Assembly: GCF_021173675.1 (NCBI RefSeq) | Contig: NZ_JAIHON010000008.1 | Span: 511,075-575,074, forward strand | Direction: 5' to 3' | Length of the DNA: 64,000 nucleotides | From: Streptomyces lincolnensis | Lineage (GTDB): Bacteria; Actinomycetota; Actinomycetes; Streptomycetales; Streptomycetaceae | In this document: in pieces, positions 7,821-15,967 of the stretch | How positions within the stretch are numbered: position 1 is the stretch's first letter | Layout: each line of letters starts with the position of its first letter | The notes under the pieces: model-generated | What the model was told of the DNA's origin: nothing | What the model saw: only the letters and a program-made list of their open reading frames with translations | Databases searched by the model: none | Position numbers and translations under genes: made by a program

Positions 7821-8207
7821 ATGGACCGCGGGACGGTCGGCAGCGCACAGTCGGGCCGGCTTCTGGTTGAAGTGCGCGAAGAGGGCTCCAGTGCTGTCGT
7901 GACCCCGGCGGGTGAGTTGGATCACCACACCGCCGATCTGTTGCGTGAGCCACTCGAGGACTGCCTCGCGAAGGGATTCAGTCGACTGGTGGTCGACTGC
8001 GCACGTCTGGAGTTCTGTGACTCGACCGGACTGAACGTACTGCTGGGCGCGCGGCTCAAGGCTGAGGCCGCCGGGGGTGGTGTGCATCTCGCCGGCATGC
8101 AGCCGGTGGTCTCGCGTGTGTTCGAGATCACGGGGGCGGATGCGGTCTTCACCGTGCATGACACCCTTGAGGCCGCCCTGGCCGGCGAGTCGGGCGAGAC
8201 CGGCTGA
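7821..8207 (+). CDS. STAS-domain anti-sigma factor antagonist
   Basis: Single STAS-domain protein of 128 residues, RsbV/SpoIIAA-like. The phosphorylatable serine is in the conserved FCDSTGLNVLL motif. The family binds anti-sigma kinases when dephosphorylated, freeing the sigma factor. Its neighbours give a complete partner-switching set: divergent SigB-type sigma gene on the left and RsbW-like ATPase gene 224 bp downstream on the same strand. A GGAGAG ribosome site precedes the ATG. Confidence 0.92.
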   Translation: MDRGTVGSAQSGRLLVEVREEGSSAVVTPAGELDHHTADLLREPLEDCLAKGFSRLVVDCARLEFCDSTGLNVLLGARLKAEAAGGGVHLAGMQPVVSRVFEITGADAVFTVHDTLEAALAGESGETG

Positions 8208-8390
8208 TCCGCGTGACCGGCCCGGGGTGCTGTCCCACCCGTCCCCCCTGCGATCGGCGTTTTCGGGTGTCACGCCTTTTCGTGCCGAATACGGGGGTGT
8301 TCGTCCGGTCCGGTCGGGCAGGAGACATCCGTACTGACTGTGCGGCGGCCGACACGGGGACGGGTCGGCCGCACCGACCGTGCAGTGACC

Positions 8391-8424
8391 TTTTGAATCG
8401 TGAACCGGTGAATCGGTGAGGTGA
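8391..8424 (+). repeat. Short tandem repeats before the anti-sigma gene
   Basis: The leader of the anti-sigma gene reads TTGAATCGTGAACCGGTGAATCGGTGAGGTGAAG (split here as TTGAATCG, TGAACCGG, TGAATCGG, TGAGGTG). That is three or four imperfect 8-bp units of the form TGAAyCGG ending in the ribosome site. It could tune translation or bind a regulator; nothing more can be said. Confidence 0.35.
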
Positions 8425-8431
8425 AGCGCTG

Positions 8432-8968
8432 ATGAGCACCACCCGGCCTTACCCGCCGGGCGACCGCGGCCCGGAGCCGAGCGGCGCTTCCGGGGCGTCC
8501 GAGGGGGGCGTGCCCACGACCGGGGCGTCCGACGGGGGCGCAGACGGGTCGTCGGGGGGCAGCCAGGCCCGCAGGCTGAGCTTCGACGGGCAGAGCGGTG
8601 TCGTCCCGCTCGCCCGTGACTTCACCCGCCAGGCGTTGTACGCGTGGGGATGGCTGCCGGCCGCTACCGCGGATCAGCGGGCGGCGGCGGAGGATGTGCT
8701 CCTCGTCGTCTCCGAGCTGGTGACCAACGCGTGCCTGCATGCCGAGGGGCCGGACGAGCTGTGGATCGCCTGCGACCGGAAGGTGATCCGGGTCGAGGTC
8801 TCGGACAAGGGGACGGGGCAGCCGGCGCCGCGTAGCCCTCACCGGGCGGGGCGGCCGGGGGGGCACGGGATGTTCATCGTGCAGCGGCTTTGTCTGGACT
8901 GGGGGGTTGTGCGGACTCCTGGGGTGGCCGGGAAGACGGTGTGGGCTGAGTTGGGGGCGCCTGCCTAA
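8432..8968 (+). CDS. RsbW-like anti-sigma factor ATPase
   Basis: Protein of 178 residues. The first about 45 are low-complexity Gly/Ser/Pro. A HATPase_c_2 domain follows, with N box VVSELVTNACLHAEGPDELW, G1 motif EVSDKGTGQP and G2 segment GGHGMFIVQRLC. Such kinases bind a SigB-type sigma factor and phosphorylate the STAS antagonist. Linkage to the STAS gene and the divergent sigma gene makes those two its most likely partners. GAGGTGAAG gives a good ribosome site before the ATG. The long disordered N-terminus is unusual for a minimal RsbW. Confidence 0.87.
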   Translation: MSTTRPYPPGDRGPEPSGASGASEGGVPTTGASDGGADGSSGGSQARRLSFDGQSGVVPLARDFTRQALYAWGWLPAATADQRAAAEDVLLVVSELVTNACLHAEGPDELWIACDRKVIRVEVSDKGTGQPAPRSPHRAGRPGGHGMFIVQRLCLDWGVVRTPGVAGKTVWAELGAPA

Positions 8969-9004
8969 GGGGGTGGGTGCGTCCCTTTGTCTGGCGGCTG
9001 CGGC

Positions 9005-9080
9005 GTCGCTGTGGCTTGTCGCGCCCACGCGGCGGAGCCGCAAATCGATACAGCCCCGCGCCCCTATCGGGGCGCCTTTG
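9005..9080 (+). repeat. Dispersed Streptomyces intergenic repeat with terminator hairpin (copy 1)
   Basis: A block running from TGTGGCTTGTCGCGC through GCGGCGGAGCCGCA to CAGCCCCGCGCCCCT. The same block occurs inverted at 13237-13292 and partly at 15887-15917. Its 3' part forms GCGCCCC (9058-9064), loop TATC, GGGGCGC (9069-9075) followed by CTTTG, a likely terminator for the anti-sigma gene. Similar sequences are common between Streptomyces genes. Confidence 0.65.
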
Positions 9081-9121
9081 TCATCCCTTTGTCTTCCCTC
9101 CTTACGTGCCCCGGCGTACCT

Positions 9122-9146
9122 TGACGGCCGATCTGATGTGCCGTCA
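9122..9146. promoter_or_regulatory. Inverted repeat upstream of the surface-protein operon
   Basis: TGACGGC (9122-9128) and GCCGTCA (9140-9146) form a 7-11-7 dyad 25 bp before the GTG start of the first surface-protein gene. The left arm overlaps TTGACG, a reasonable -35 box. It may be a promoter/operator for the four-gene operon. Confidence 0.45.
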
Positions 9147-9170
9147 GGAACGAGTAAGGGGAGCGGAACC

Positions 9171-9890
9171 GTGTCGTACCCGAAACGAACCGCCGCGCTC
9201 GCGTCCGTCGCGGCCCTGGCCGGCTCGGTGGTGCTGATGGCCGCCCCCGCAGCCAACGCCGAGGTCGTGAACGTCAACTACCGCTGTGAGACGCCGATCG
9301 GAGTGAAGACGGCCGTCTCGCCCATCGACATCGAGGGCGTCGAGGACGGCGCTGGTTACAAGATCACCATGTCCTGGCAGAAGGGCGTCTCCTCCAGCCC
9401 GGTCGACCTCGGCAAGGGCGCGATGAACCCGAGCGCCACCATCAAGCTGGGCGGTGCCGACAGCGGCACCCTGAACGTGACCGGTCCCGCCAACCAGGCG
9501 ACGGTCCCCGCCAACACCCCCATAAAGATCAACGACCTGAGCGGTACGTACACCCCGAAGAAGACCGGCAAGGTCACCTTCACCGCGGGTGTGCTCACCA
9601 TCAAGGCGCTCGGTACGACGACCACGTGCACGCCGACCAACAGTCCGGGCCCGTCGCTGAGCCTGGACGTGACGGCGGCGGGCGGATCGGGATCGGGTTC
9701 GGGGTCCGGATCCGGCTCGGGTTCCGACGGCACGCAGAACAACAGCGGCGCGGGCGACGAGCTTCCGCAGACCGGGCCCGAGGACTCCGCGATCGCCCTC
9801 GGCACGCTCGGCGGCACGGTGCTGCTGGTGGGCGCGGCGGGAGCGCTGTGGCTGACCCGGAGGAACCAGGCGGCCCGCGTCCGCCGCTGA
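9171..9890 (+). CDS. Sortase-type cell-wall surface protein (LPQTG)
   Basis: Secreted protein of 239 residues. It starts at GTG 9171 with GGGGAG seven bases upstream. The frame is open further upstream through a repeat, but only this start gives a signal peptide (about residues 1-30, ending AAPAANA). One beta-rich domain follows (NYRCETPIGVKT to TTTCTP), then a Gly/Ser-rich linker. The C-terminus carries LPQTG, a hydrophobic helix and a basic tail (RRNQAARVRR), the layout of a sortase substrate. Its domain recurs in two copies in the fourth gene of the operon. Ligand or function is unknown; it resembles uncharacterised DUF6801-like Streptomyces surface proteins. Confidence 0.8.
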   Translation: MSYPKRTAALASVAALAGSVVLMAAPAANAEVVNVNYRCETPIGVKTAVSPIDIEGVEDGAGYKITMSWQKGVSSSPVDLGKGAMNPSATIKLGGADSGTLNVTGPANQATVPANTPIKINDLSGTYTPKKTGKVTFTAGVLTIKALGTTTTCTPTNSPGPSLSLDVTAAGGSGSGSGSGSGSGSDGTQNNSGAGDELPQTGPEDSAIALGTLGGTVLLVGAAGALWLTRRNQAARVRR

Positions 9891-9923
9891 TCCCGTCGTG
9901 CCTGACGACAGCTGGAGCCGCCG

Positions 9924-10802
9924 ATGCTGTCAGCCGCCACCCGTGCCCTGTCCCGCCTGTCTCTGTCCGGTCTGTCTCTGTCCGGCTTCTCTCTGGCCGG
10001 CCTGTCGCTGCTGGTCGTCCTCGTCGGACCCGTCCCGTCGGCTGTCGCCGTATCCGCCGCCGACGGGTGGTCCGTCGCGCCCTCCGGCGGCGGCCGGCCC
10101 GCCTTCTACGCCGAGGGCGCCCCCGGGACGGTCCTCCAGGACACGCTGTCCGTGACGAACCGGGGCACGGAACCGGTCACGGTACGGCTCTCCGGCGCCG
10201 CCTTCGCGCAGGGCACCGTCCGCGTGCCGGCCCGCACCCGCGCCGACGTCCCGTTCACGGTGACCGTCCCGGACCGCGACCGGACCGGCGCGATCGTCGC
10301 GCGCGACACCGCGGGGCGCACCGGACGCGTCCCGCTGCACCTGCGCTCGGCCGTTCCCGACCTGTCCGCGCTGACCGTCGAGCACCTGTCCCTACGCCCC
10401 GACGGTATCGCGTACGAGCTGGTCAACCGCGGTACGACCACCCTCGCGCCGAGACTCGCGGTGCGCGTGGACGGCCTGCTCGGCCCGGTCCTGGAGCGCG
10501 CCCCGCGTACCCTGCCCGTCGAGCTGCCCCCGGGCCGCCGGCTGAGGCTCACCGAGCCGTGGCCCGACCGGCCCGCGCTGGACGCGGTCGACGTACGGCT
10601 GACGGTGACGGCGGCGGGCGGGGCCCGCGACACGGCACGCACATCGGCGCGGTTCGTGCCCTGGGGCACGGCCGCCGGAGCCGGGGGCGCGGCCCTCTCG
10701 GCCGGCGCCTTCCTCGCCGTACGACGACGAAGGCGCCGTAGGAGCGGGCGCGGGCCCGAATCCCCAGGTACGGACGTCGAGTTGACGGGAGCGATGACGT
10801 GA
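9924..10802 (+). CDS. Secreted/membrane protein, DUF916-like ectodomain
   Basis: Protein of 292 residues. Residues 1-45 are a signal sequence with an odd repeated pattern (LSLSGLSLSGFSLAGLSL). Residues about 50-240 are beta-rich and begin WSVAPSGGGRPAFYAEGAPG, reminiscent of the N-terminal region of DUF916 / WxL-interacting proteins. A helix near 248-265 and a strongly basic tail (RRRRRRRSGRG) anchor it with a short cytosolic end. Its stop overlaps the next gene's GTG start by 4 bp (GTGA), so the two are translationally coupled. A role presenting or stabilising the neighbouring surface proteins is only a guess. Confidence 0.65.
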   Translation: MLSAATRALSRLSLSGLSLSGFSLAGLSLLVVLVGPVPSAVAVSAADGWSVAPSGGGRPAFYAEGAPGTVLQDTLSVTNRGTEPVTVRLSGAAFAQGTVRVPARTRADVPFTVTVPDRDRTGAIVARDTAGRTGRVPLHLRSAVPDLSALTVEHLSLRPDGIAYELVNRGTTTLAPRLAVRVDGLLGPVLERAPRTLPVELPPGRRLRLTEPWPDRPALDAVDVRLTVTAAGGARDTARTSARFVPWGTAAGAGGAALSAGAFLAVRRRRRRRSGRGPESPGTDVELTGAMT

Positions 10803-11941
10803 GCGGCAAGGTGCGGACCGCGGTGCCGGTGGTGCTGGCGGCGGTGTTCGCGCTGCTCGTGCTGCCCTTGGTGGGCACGTCGGCGGTGGCGGCGGACGGG
10901 CCGCGTGTGAAGCTGTCCAAGACGCAGGCGGGGACCGGGGGTTCGATCACCGTCACCGGTGAGGGATGGCGGGCCCGGACCCTGCTGATGATCCTGATCT
11001 GCGGGCAGTCCGTGCCCTCGCGGGGCGTGGTCGGCGGCACCAACTCCTGTGCCAACGCGGACGGCAGGGCCGCCACCACCGACGCCGAAGGACGTTTCAG
11101 CCGGAAGTTGCCGGTCGCCGAACCGCCGGTGCCGTGCCCCTGTGTGGTGCACGTGGCGACGGTGACGGGCGCGAAGGCCGAGGCCGACGCGATCTTCCAG
11201 GTCGCCGGGCACGCCGTCGAGCCGCTGCCCGCCGACACGGCCGGGGGACGGCTGTCGGTGCTCACGGACACCCGGCTGGAGGGCTCCGGCGGGCTGCTCA
11301 CCTGGTTCGGGGCGGCACCCGCCCGGACGATCGTGCTCACCGTCGGCAACGTCGGCACCTCCGCCGTCAAGGACCCCGTCTTCCAAGTCGGCACCTCCCA
11401 CGGGGTGTTCGCCCCCGAGTGGCAGGAACAGCGCTGGCGCGGCACCGTCCAGCCGGGCCGGAAGGCGCGCATCGAACTACCCGTCGAGCTGCCCGGCGGG
11501 GCGCACGGCGACTACACCGTCTCGCTCAAGTACGGCGGCAAGGTCCTCGCCGAGCAGCCCTGGGACGTGGGGCGGCCCTGGGGCGTGACCCTGTTCTGGA
11601 TCCTGGTCTGCCTGGTCGTACCGGCGGCCCTCTTCCGTGTCGGGATGGCGGTGGTCGACCGGGTCCGGCCGCGCCGCGCGGGCGGTGTCCGGCACCGCGG
11701 GCTGCGCCTGCCCGAACTGGCCCTGCACCTCCCGGGGGTGAAGCCCTCCCGGGCCGCACACCGGGCGGTCCCCTCTTCTCCGACCCTGCCGTGGTTCACC
11801 CCGGACGAGGATCCGGGCACGGCCGGGCGGCTCTCCGCACCGCACGGCGACAGCCCGACGAGTCCATCCAGTACGTCGAGCCCGCCGAGTAAGTCGAGTA
11901 CGTCGAGTCCGACGACTCCCACCACGAAGGGACCCACGTGA
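10799..11941 (+). CDS. Membrane-anchored protein with neocarzinostatin-like domain
   Basis: Protein of 380 residues with a signal peptide (1-32). Residues about 35-140 look like a neocarzinostatin-type immunoglobulin-like fold (VKLSKTQAGTGGSITVTGEG, then paired cysteines, PCPCVVHVATV). A second beta-rich region spans about 170-260. One membrane helix (about 263-285, VTLFWILVCLVVPAALF) is followed by a 95-residue cytoplasmic tail rich in Ser/Thr/Pro. It overlaps both neighbours by 4 bp (GTGA). Function is unknown; the neocarzinostatin-like fold does not imply enediyne binding, as many actinobacterial surface proteins carry it. Confidence 0.6.
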   Translation: MSGKVRTAVPVVLAAVFALLVLPLVGTSAVAADGPRVKLSKTQAGTGGSITVTGEGWRARTLLMILICGQSVPSRGVVGGTNSCANADGRAATTDAEGRFSRKLPVAEPPVPCPCVVHVATVTGAKAEADAIFQVAGHAVEPLPADTAGGRLSVLTDTRLEGSGGLLTWFGAAPARTIVLTVGNVGTSAVKDPVFQVGTSHGVFAPEWQEQRWRGTVQPGRKARIELPVELPGGAHGDYTVSLKYGGKVLAEQPWDVGRPWGVTLFWILVCLVVPAALFRVGMAVVDRVRPRRAGGVRHRGLRLPELALHLPGVKPSRAAHRAVPSSPTLPWFTPDEDPGTAGRLSAPHGDSPTSPSSTSSPPSKSSTSSPTTPTTKGPT

Positions 11942-13233
11942 GCATGCGAAGGAGAGCCGCACCGGCCGGGACGAAGAGGAGAAGAGCGGGCGCGGCCGCG
12001 GTCGCGCTGGTGCTCGGCGGGGCCGGCGCCCTGCTCGGCGTGGCCGCGGGGACCGCTCAGGCGGCGGAGGTGGCGTACGCGACGCGCTGCGTCCCGCCCG
12101 CGGGCGTCGGGCTCGACCCGGTCGAGGGCACCACCGAGGTGGAGATCACCGCACCGGCCACCGCTCGGGTGGGCCAGGAGGTCGAGGTGGTGTGGAGGTT
12201 CGTCCGGGCCGCCTCGAAGAACCCCGACATCATCGACCTGCCCGCCGACTCGGTCCAGCCGTCCGGCACCTTGAAGGCCGCCGGCGCCCAGACCGCGGAC
12301 ATCGCGATGCGGGGGCCGCGCCAGAACCCCGCGATTCCCAAGGGCGGGGACATGGTGCTGTCCGCCATGAAGGGCACGTTCAAGCCGACGACGGCCGGGC
12401 GGGTGACGCTGACTCCGGACGCGTACGTCGTCAACGCCATGTCGACGGACACCAAGTGCGCGCCCACGGAGGCCGTGAAGGCGGCGGCGACGATCGACGT
12501 GACGGCGGGGGAGGGGAGTTCGACTCCGACACCGACCCCGACCTCCACACCCTCTCCGACCCCGACCTCCACACCGACTCCGGCTCCGACCTCCACACCC
12601 ACCGGGACGCAGACCGACTTCACCGGCAAGGAGGTCGACATCCCCTACACCTGCCAGTCGCCCATCGGTGAGAAGAAGGCGACCTCCACGATCCAGATCA
12701 ACGCCAAGAAGGACGGCGGCGGTTACGGCCTCACCGTGCGGTTCAAGAACTCCCCGATGGACAGCCCCGCCGACATCCCCGCGGACTCGGTCAAGCCGTC
12801 CATGGAGGTGGTTCTCGGCGGCGACGACAAGGGCTCGGTCCACGTCGAGGGCCCCACCAATTCCGAGGCGATCAAGGCGGGCGACCCGATGGAGATCTCC
12901 GACATGACGGGCGCGTACAAGCCGGGCGCGACGGGTGAGTCGACCCTGTCACCGGGTGTCCTGACGATCGAGGCGCTGGGCACGACCACGACGTGCAGGC
13001 CGGACCGGACGGACGTCTCCCTGACCCTGACCACGCAGGAGCAGGAGGGCGGCGCGTCGGGCGGCTCGTCGTCCTCCGGCGATTCGTCATCGTCCGGATC
13101 TACGAGCGGCGGCCTGGCCGCGACAGGCGCCGAGGACGACAGCGGCCTGAAGGCCCTGGGCCTGGTGGCGGGAACGGCGGTCCTGCTCGGCGCGGCAGTC
13201 TTCACGTTCCTGCCAGGACGCAGGACGCGGTAG
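11938..13233 (+). CDS. Two-domain sortase-type surface protein (LAATG)
   Basis: Protein of 431 residues starting at GTG 11938 (overlapping the previous stop) or ATG 11944. After a signal peptide come two copies of the beta-rich domain also found in the first gene of the operon (about residues 42-185 and 225-360). They are separated by a Thr/Pro/Ser linker with PTPTST repeats. The second copy is close to the 9171 protein: IPYTCQSPIGEKKAT versus NYRCETPIGVKTAV, and both end LGTTTTC. The C-terminus has LAATG, a hydrophobic helix and GRRTR, the LAXTG sortase signal common in Streptomyces. Likely a wall-anchored partner of the first protein. Confidence 0.78.
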   Translation: MSMRRRAAPAGTKRRRAGAAAVALVLGGAGALLGVAAGTAQAAEVAYATRCVPPAGVGLDPVEGTTEVEITAPATARVGQEVEVVWRFVRAASKNPDIIDLPADSVQPSGTLKAAGAQTADIAMRGPRQNPAIPKGGDMVLSAMKGTFKPTTAGRVTLTPDAYVVNAMSTDTKCAPTEAVKAAATIDVTAGEGSSTPTPTPTSTPSPTPTSTPTPAPTSTPTGTQTDFTGKEVDIPYTCQSPIGEKKATSTIQINAKKDGGGYGLTVRFKNSPMDSPADIPADSVKPSMEVVLGGDDKGSVHVEGPTNSEAIKAGDPMEISDMTGAYKPGATGESTLSPGVLTIEALGTTTTCRPDRTDVSLTLTTQEQEGGASGGSSSSGDSSSSGSTSGGLAATGAEDDSGLKALGLVAGTAVLLGAAVFTFLPGRRTR

Positions 13234-13236
13234 TCG

Positions 13237-13292
13237 GGCCTCCAGGGGCGCGAGGCTGCATCATTATGCGGCTCCGCCGCGTGGGCGCACCT
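13237..13292 (-). repeat. Dispersed intergenic repeat (copy 2, inverted)
   Basis: Read on the minus strand this carries GCGCCCACGCGGCGGAGCCG and CGCGCCCCT, the same elements as copy 1 at 9005-9080, with a 7-bp difference between them. It lies directly after the last surface-protein gene, so copies 1 and 2 flank the four-gene operon in opposite orientation. Confidence 0.7.
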
Positions 13293-13303
13293 GGCCGAAA
13301 CAG

Positions 13304-13341
13304 ACGAGGCCGCCGCACCCACGTGAGTGCGGCGGCCTCGT
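13304..13341. terminator. Bidirectional hairpin terminator
   Basis: ACGAGGCCGCCGCAC (13304-13318) and GTGCGGCGGCCTCGT (13327-13341) form a perfect 15-bp stem with an 8-nt loop. It sits between the convergent surface-protein operon and the peptide transporter gene and can serve both. Confidence 0.85.
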
Positions 13342-13345
13342 CGGT

Positions 13346-14884
13346 TCAGTGAACGTCCCCCATCAAAGACTTCACCTTCCGCCGGTACATCCACACCGCG
13401 AACCCGGCGAGAGCCGCAAGCGCCGCCTCACCGAACACCGCGGGCGTCCCGCTCAGATCGACCCCGGCGATCGCCGGGTTGGACAGCAGGCTCGTGATCG
13501 AGTCGCCCGCGGTCACCGCGAGGAACCAGACGCCCATCATCTGCGAGGCGTACTTCGCGGGAGCCATCTTCGTCGTCACCGACAGACCCACCGGCGACAG
13601 GCACAGCTCGCCCACGGTCTGGATGAAGTAGATGCCGACCAGCCACATCGGGCTGACGGCCGTGCCGTTGGCGGCCATGCCGAGCGGGATCAGGAAGAAG
13701 AAGAACGAGACGCCGACCAGGATCAGACCCATCGAGAACTTCACGATGGTGCTGGGCTCCTTGCCCCGGCGGTTCAGCCACACCCACACGAAGGCGAAGA
13801 CCGGCGCCAGCGCCATGATGAACAGCGGGTTCAGCGACTGGTACCAGGAGGACGGGAAGTCGAAGCCGAGCAGCGAGCCCGCCGCCTTGCCCTCGCCGAA
13901 CGCCTGGACCGTGGACGCGCCCTGGTCGTAGATCATCCAGAACACGGCGGCCGCGACGAAGAACCAGATGTAGCCGGTCATCTTCGACTGCTCGGTGGCC
14001 GTCAGTTCCTTGTCCCGCTTGATGCGCAGCAGCACGCCCGCCGGGACGACCAGGCCGATGACCGTGAGCGGGATCATCGCCCAGTTCAGCGTGAAGTGAC
14101 CGGTGAAGCCGACCACGCCGTAGAAGACGGCCGCGACGATCACCCAGGTCAGGCCCTTGGTCAGCCAGGAGCGGCGCTCCTCGACGGACAGCGGCTTCGG
14201 GACGAGGCTGCTCTGCGGGCTCAGGTGGCGGGTGCCGAGCAGGAAGGCGATCAGGCCGATCGCCATGCCGACCGCGGCCATGCCGAAGCCGAGGTGCCAG
14301 TTGACCTCCTGGCCGACGGTGCCGATGGCCAGCGGGGCGAAGAACGCGCCCGCGTTGATGCCCATGTAGAAGATCGTGAAGCCGCCGTCGCGGCGCGGGT
14401 CCTCGGGGCCGTCGTACAGGTGGCCCACCATCGTGGAGATGTTGGCCTTGAGCAGACCGGAACCGGCCGCGACCAGCGCGAGCCCCGCGAAGAACGGGGC
14501 CTGACCGCCCGGCAGCGCCAGGGTGAGGTGGCCGGCCATGATGGTGACGGCCGCGATGGCCACCGTCTTGCGCGGGCCCCAGACACGGTCACCGAGCCAG
14601 CCGCCGGGCATGGCGAGCAGGTACACCATCGCCGAGTAGACGGAGACGATCACGGTGGTGGTCGCCACGTCCATGGCGAGGCCGCCGCCCATGCTGCCCT
14701 TGCCGGCGTCGGGGCCGCCGGAGAGCAGATAGACGGTGAGCAGGGCCTTCATGCCGTAGTAGGAGAACCGCTCCCACATCTCGGTCATGAAGAGAGTGGC
14801 CAGTCCGCGGGGGTGGCCGAAGAAGGTCTTCTCGGACCCGGGGGTGCCGGGGGAGACCGAGTCCTTCGTCAGGCTGGACGCCAT
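13346..14884 (-). CDS. POT-family proton-dependent oligopeptide transporter
   Basis: Membrane protein of 512 residues with about 12-14 hydrophobic helices. It imports di- and tripeptides by proton symport. The family signature is clear near the N-terminus (FMTEMWERFSYYGMKALLTV, containing the ExxERFxYY motif), and a second at FTIFYMGINAGAFFAPL. AAGGA seven bases before the ATG at 14884 fixes the start; an ATG at 14920 would add 12 residues without a good ribosome site. It is divergent from the two-component system, which may or may not regulate it. Confidence 0.93.
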   Translation of the reverse strand: MASSLTKDSVSPGTPGSEKTFFGHPRGLATLFMTEMWERFSYYGMKALLTVYLLSGGPDAGKGSMGGGLAMDVATTTVIVSVYSAMVYLLAMPGGWLGDRVWGPRKTVAIAAVTIMAGHLTLALPGGQAPFFAGLALVAAGSGLLKANISTMVGHLYDGPEDPRRDGGFTIFYMGINAGAFFAPLAIGTVGQEVNWHLGFGMAAVGMAIGLIAFLLGTRHLSPQSSLVPKPLSVEERRSWLTKGLTWVIVAAVFYGVVGFTGHFTLNWAMIPLTVIGLVVPAGVLLRIKRDKELTATEQSKMTGYIWFFVAAAVFWMIYDQGASTVQAFGEGKAAGSLLGFDFPSSWYQSLNPLFIMALAPVFAFVWVWLNRRGKEPSTIVKFSMGLILVGVSFFFFLIPLGMAANGTAVSPMWLVGIYFIQTVGELCLSPVGLSVTTKMAPAKYASQMMGVWFLAVTAGDSITSLLSNPAIAGVDLSGTPAVFGEAALAALAGFAVWMYRRKVKSLMGDVH

Positions 14885-15182
14885 GGTCGATCCTTGCTGG
14901 TGGGGGTTTTCCGCACACAAAAGAGACCTTCAGCGTCACAACATCGCCAAAGGTCCCCGCGGTGCTACAGGCGATCTTTTCACCATACGGCAGGATGTGG
15001 CCGAAAATGGAAGGGCTTGAGACACGGATCACAGGCAACCCGGGAACCGTACACCCTGTTTCTAAGGTCCCTTCACAGTTCGCACCCCACACCCACAGGT
15101 TCGCCCCAGTTCCGCCAAAGGTAAGAATCACGGGCCCACGGTCACACCCCAGGTTCGGTCAAGAGCGGTCTACCATCAGGTC
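14885..15182. other. Divergent promoter region, transporter / response regulator
   Basis: 298 bp without a coding frame. It must contain the promoters of the peptide transporter and of the response regulator. CTACCAT at 15169-15175, shortly before the response regulator ATG, could be a -10 box with a very short leader. I see no convincing operator. Confidence 0.35.
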
Positions 15183-15860
15183 ATGACCCGTGTACTGCTC
15201 GCCGAGGACGATGCGTCCATCTCGGAGCCGCTGGCCCGTGCTTTGCGCCGGGAAGGGTACGAGGTCGAGGTGCGTGAGGACGGACCCACCGCGGTCGACG
15301 CCGGACTCCAGGGCGGTATCGACCTGGTCGTGCTCGACCTGGGTCTGCCCGGCATGGACGGCCTCGAAGTGGCCCGCCGACTGCGTGCCGAGGGCCACAC
15401 CGTGCCCATCCTCATCCTGACCGCGCGCGCCGACGAGGTGGACACCGTCGTCGGTCTGGACGCGGGCGCCGACGACTACGTCACCAAGCCCTTCCGGCTG
15501 GCCGAACTGCTCGCCCGGGTGCGGGCCCTGCTGCGGCGCGGTGCCGCGGAGCCGGCGCAGCCGCCGGCCACCCACGGCGTGCGGATCGACGTCGAGTCGC
15601 ACCGCGCGTGGATGGGGGACGAGGAGCTCCAGCTCACGGCGAAGGAGTTCGACCTGCTGCGCGTCCTCGTGCGGGACGCGGGCCGGGTGGTGACCCGGGA
15701 CCAGCTGATGCGGGAGGTCTGGGACACGACGTGGTGGTCGTCGACCAAGACGCTGGACATGCACATCTCGTGGCTTCGCAAGAAGCTCGGGGACGACGCA
15801 GCGAATCCTCGGTACATCGCCACGGTCCGCGGTGTCGGGTTCCGGTTCGAAAAGAGCTAG
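15183..15860 (+). CDS. OmpR-family response regulator
   Basis: Protein of 225 residues with a receiver domain: acidic pair Asp9/Asp10, phosphoacceptor Asp52 in VVLDLGLPGMDG, Thr80 and Lys102 (VTKPF). A winged-helix output domain follows (LQLTAKEFDLLRVLV to YIATVRGVGFRF). It regulates transcription when phosphorylated by the histidine kinase encoded 107 bp downstream. The spacer between the two contains a dispersed repeat. Target genes are not visible; the divergent peptide transporter is one candidate. Confidence 0.94.
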   Translation: MTRVLLAEDDASISEPLARALRREGYEVEVREDGPTAVDAGLQGGIDLVVLDLGLPGMDGLEVARRLRAEGHTVPILILTARADEVDTVVGLDAGADDYVTKPFRLAELLARVRALLRRGAAEPAQPPATHGVRIDVESHRAWMGDEELQLTAKEFDLLRVLVRDAGRVVTRDQLMREVWDTTWWSSTKTLDMHISWLRKKLGDDAANPRYIATVRGVGFRFEKS

Positions 15861-15886
15861 AGGTACGTCGTCGGGTGCGGGTCCCC

Positions 15887-15917
15887 TGTGGCTGGTCGCG
15901 CAGTTCCCCGCGCCCCT
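15887..15917 (+). repeat. Dispersed intergenic repeat (partial copy 3)
   Basis: TGTGGCTGGTCGCGC followed by CAGTTCCCCGCGCCCCT resembles the ends of the repeat at 9005-9080 but lacks its GCGGCGGAGCCGC centre. It lies between response regulator and kinase genes and could cause partial termination between them. Confidence 0.5.
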
Positions 15918-15967
15918 AGGGGGCTGCCCTCGCCCTTGGTCGAAAATCACTGTTCCGGAGGGGCCCC

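Noticed and set aside
10799..11941. Enediyne apoprotein / antibiotic cluster
   Set aside because: Neocarzinostatin-like fold occurs in many anchored surface proteins; no enediyne synthase genes nearby.
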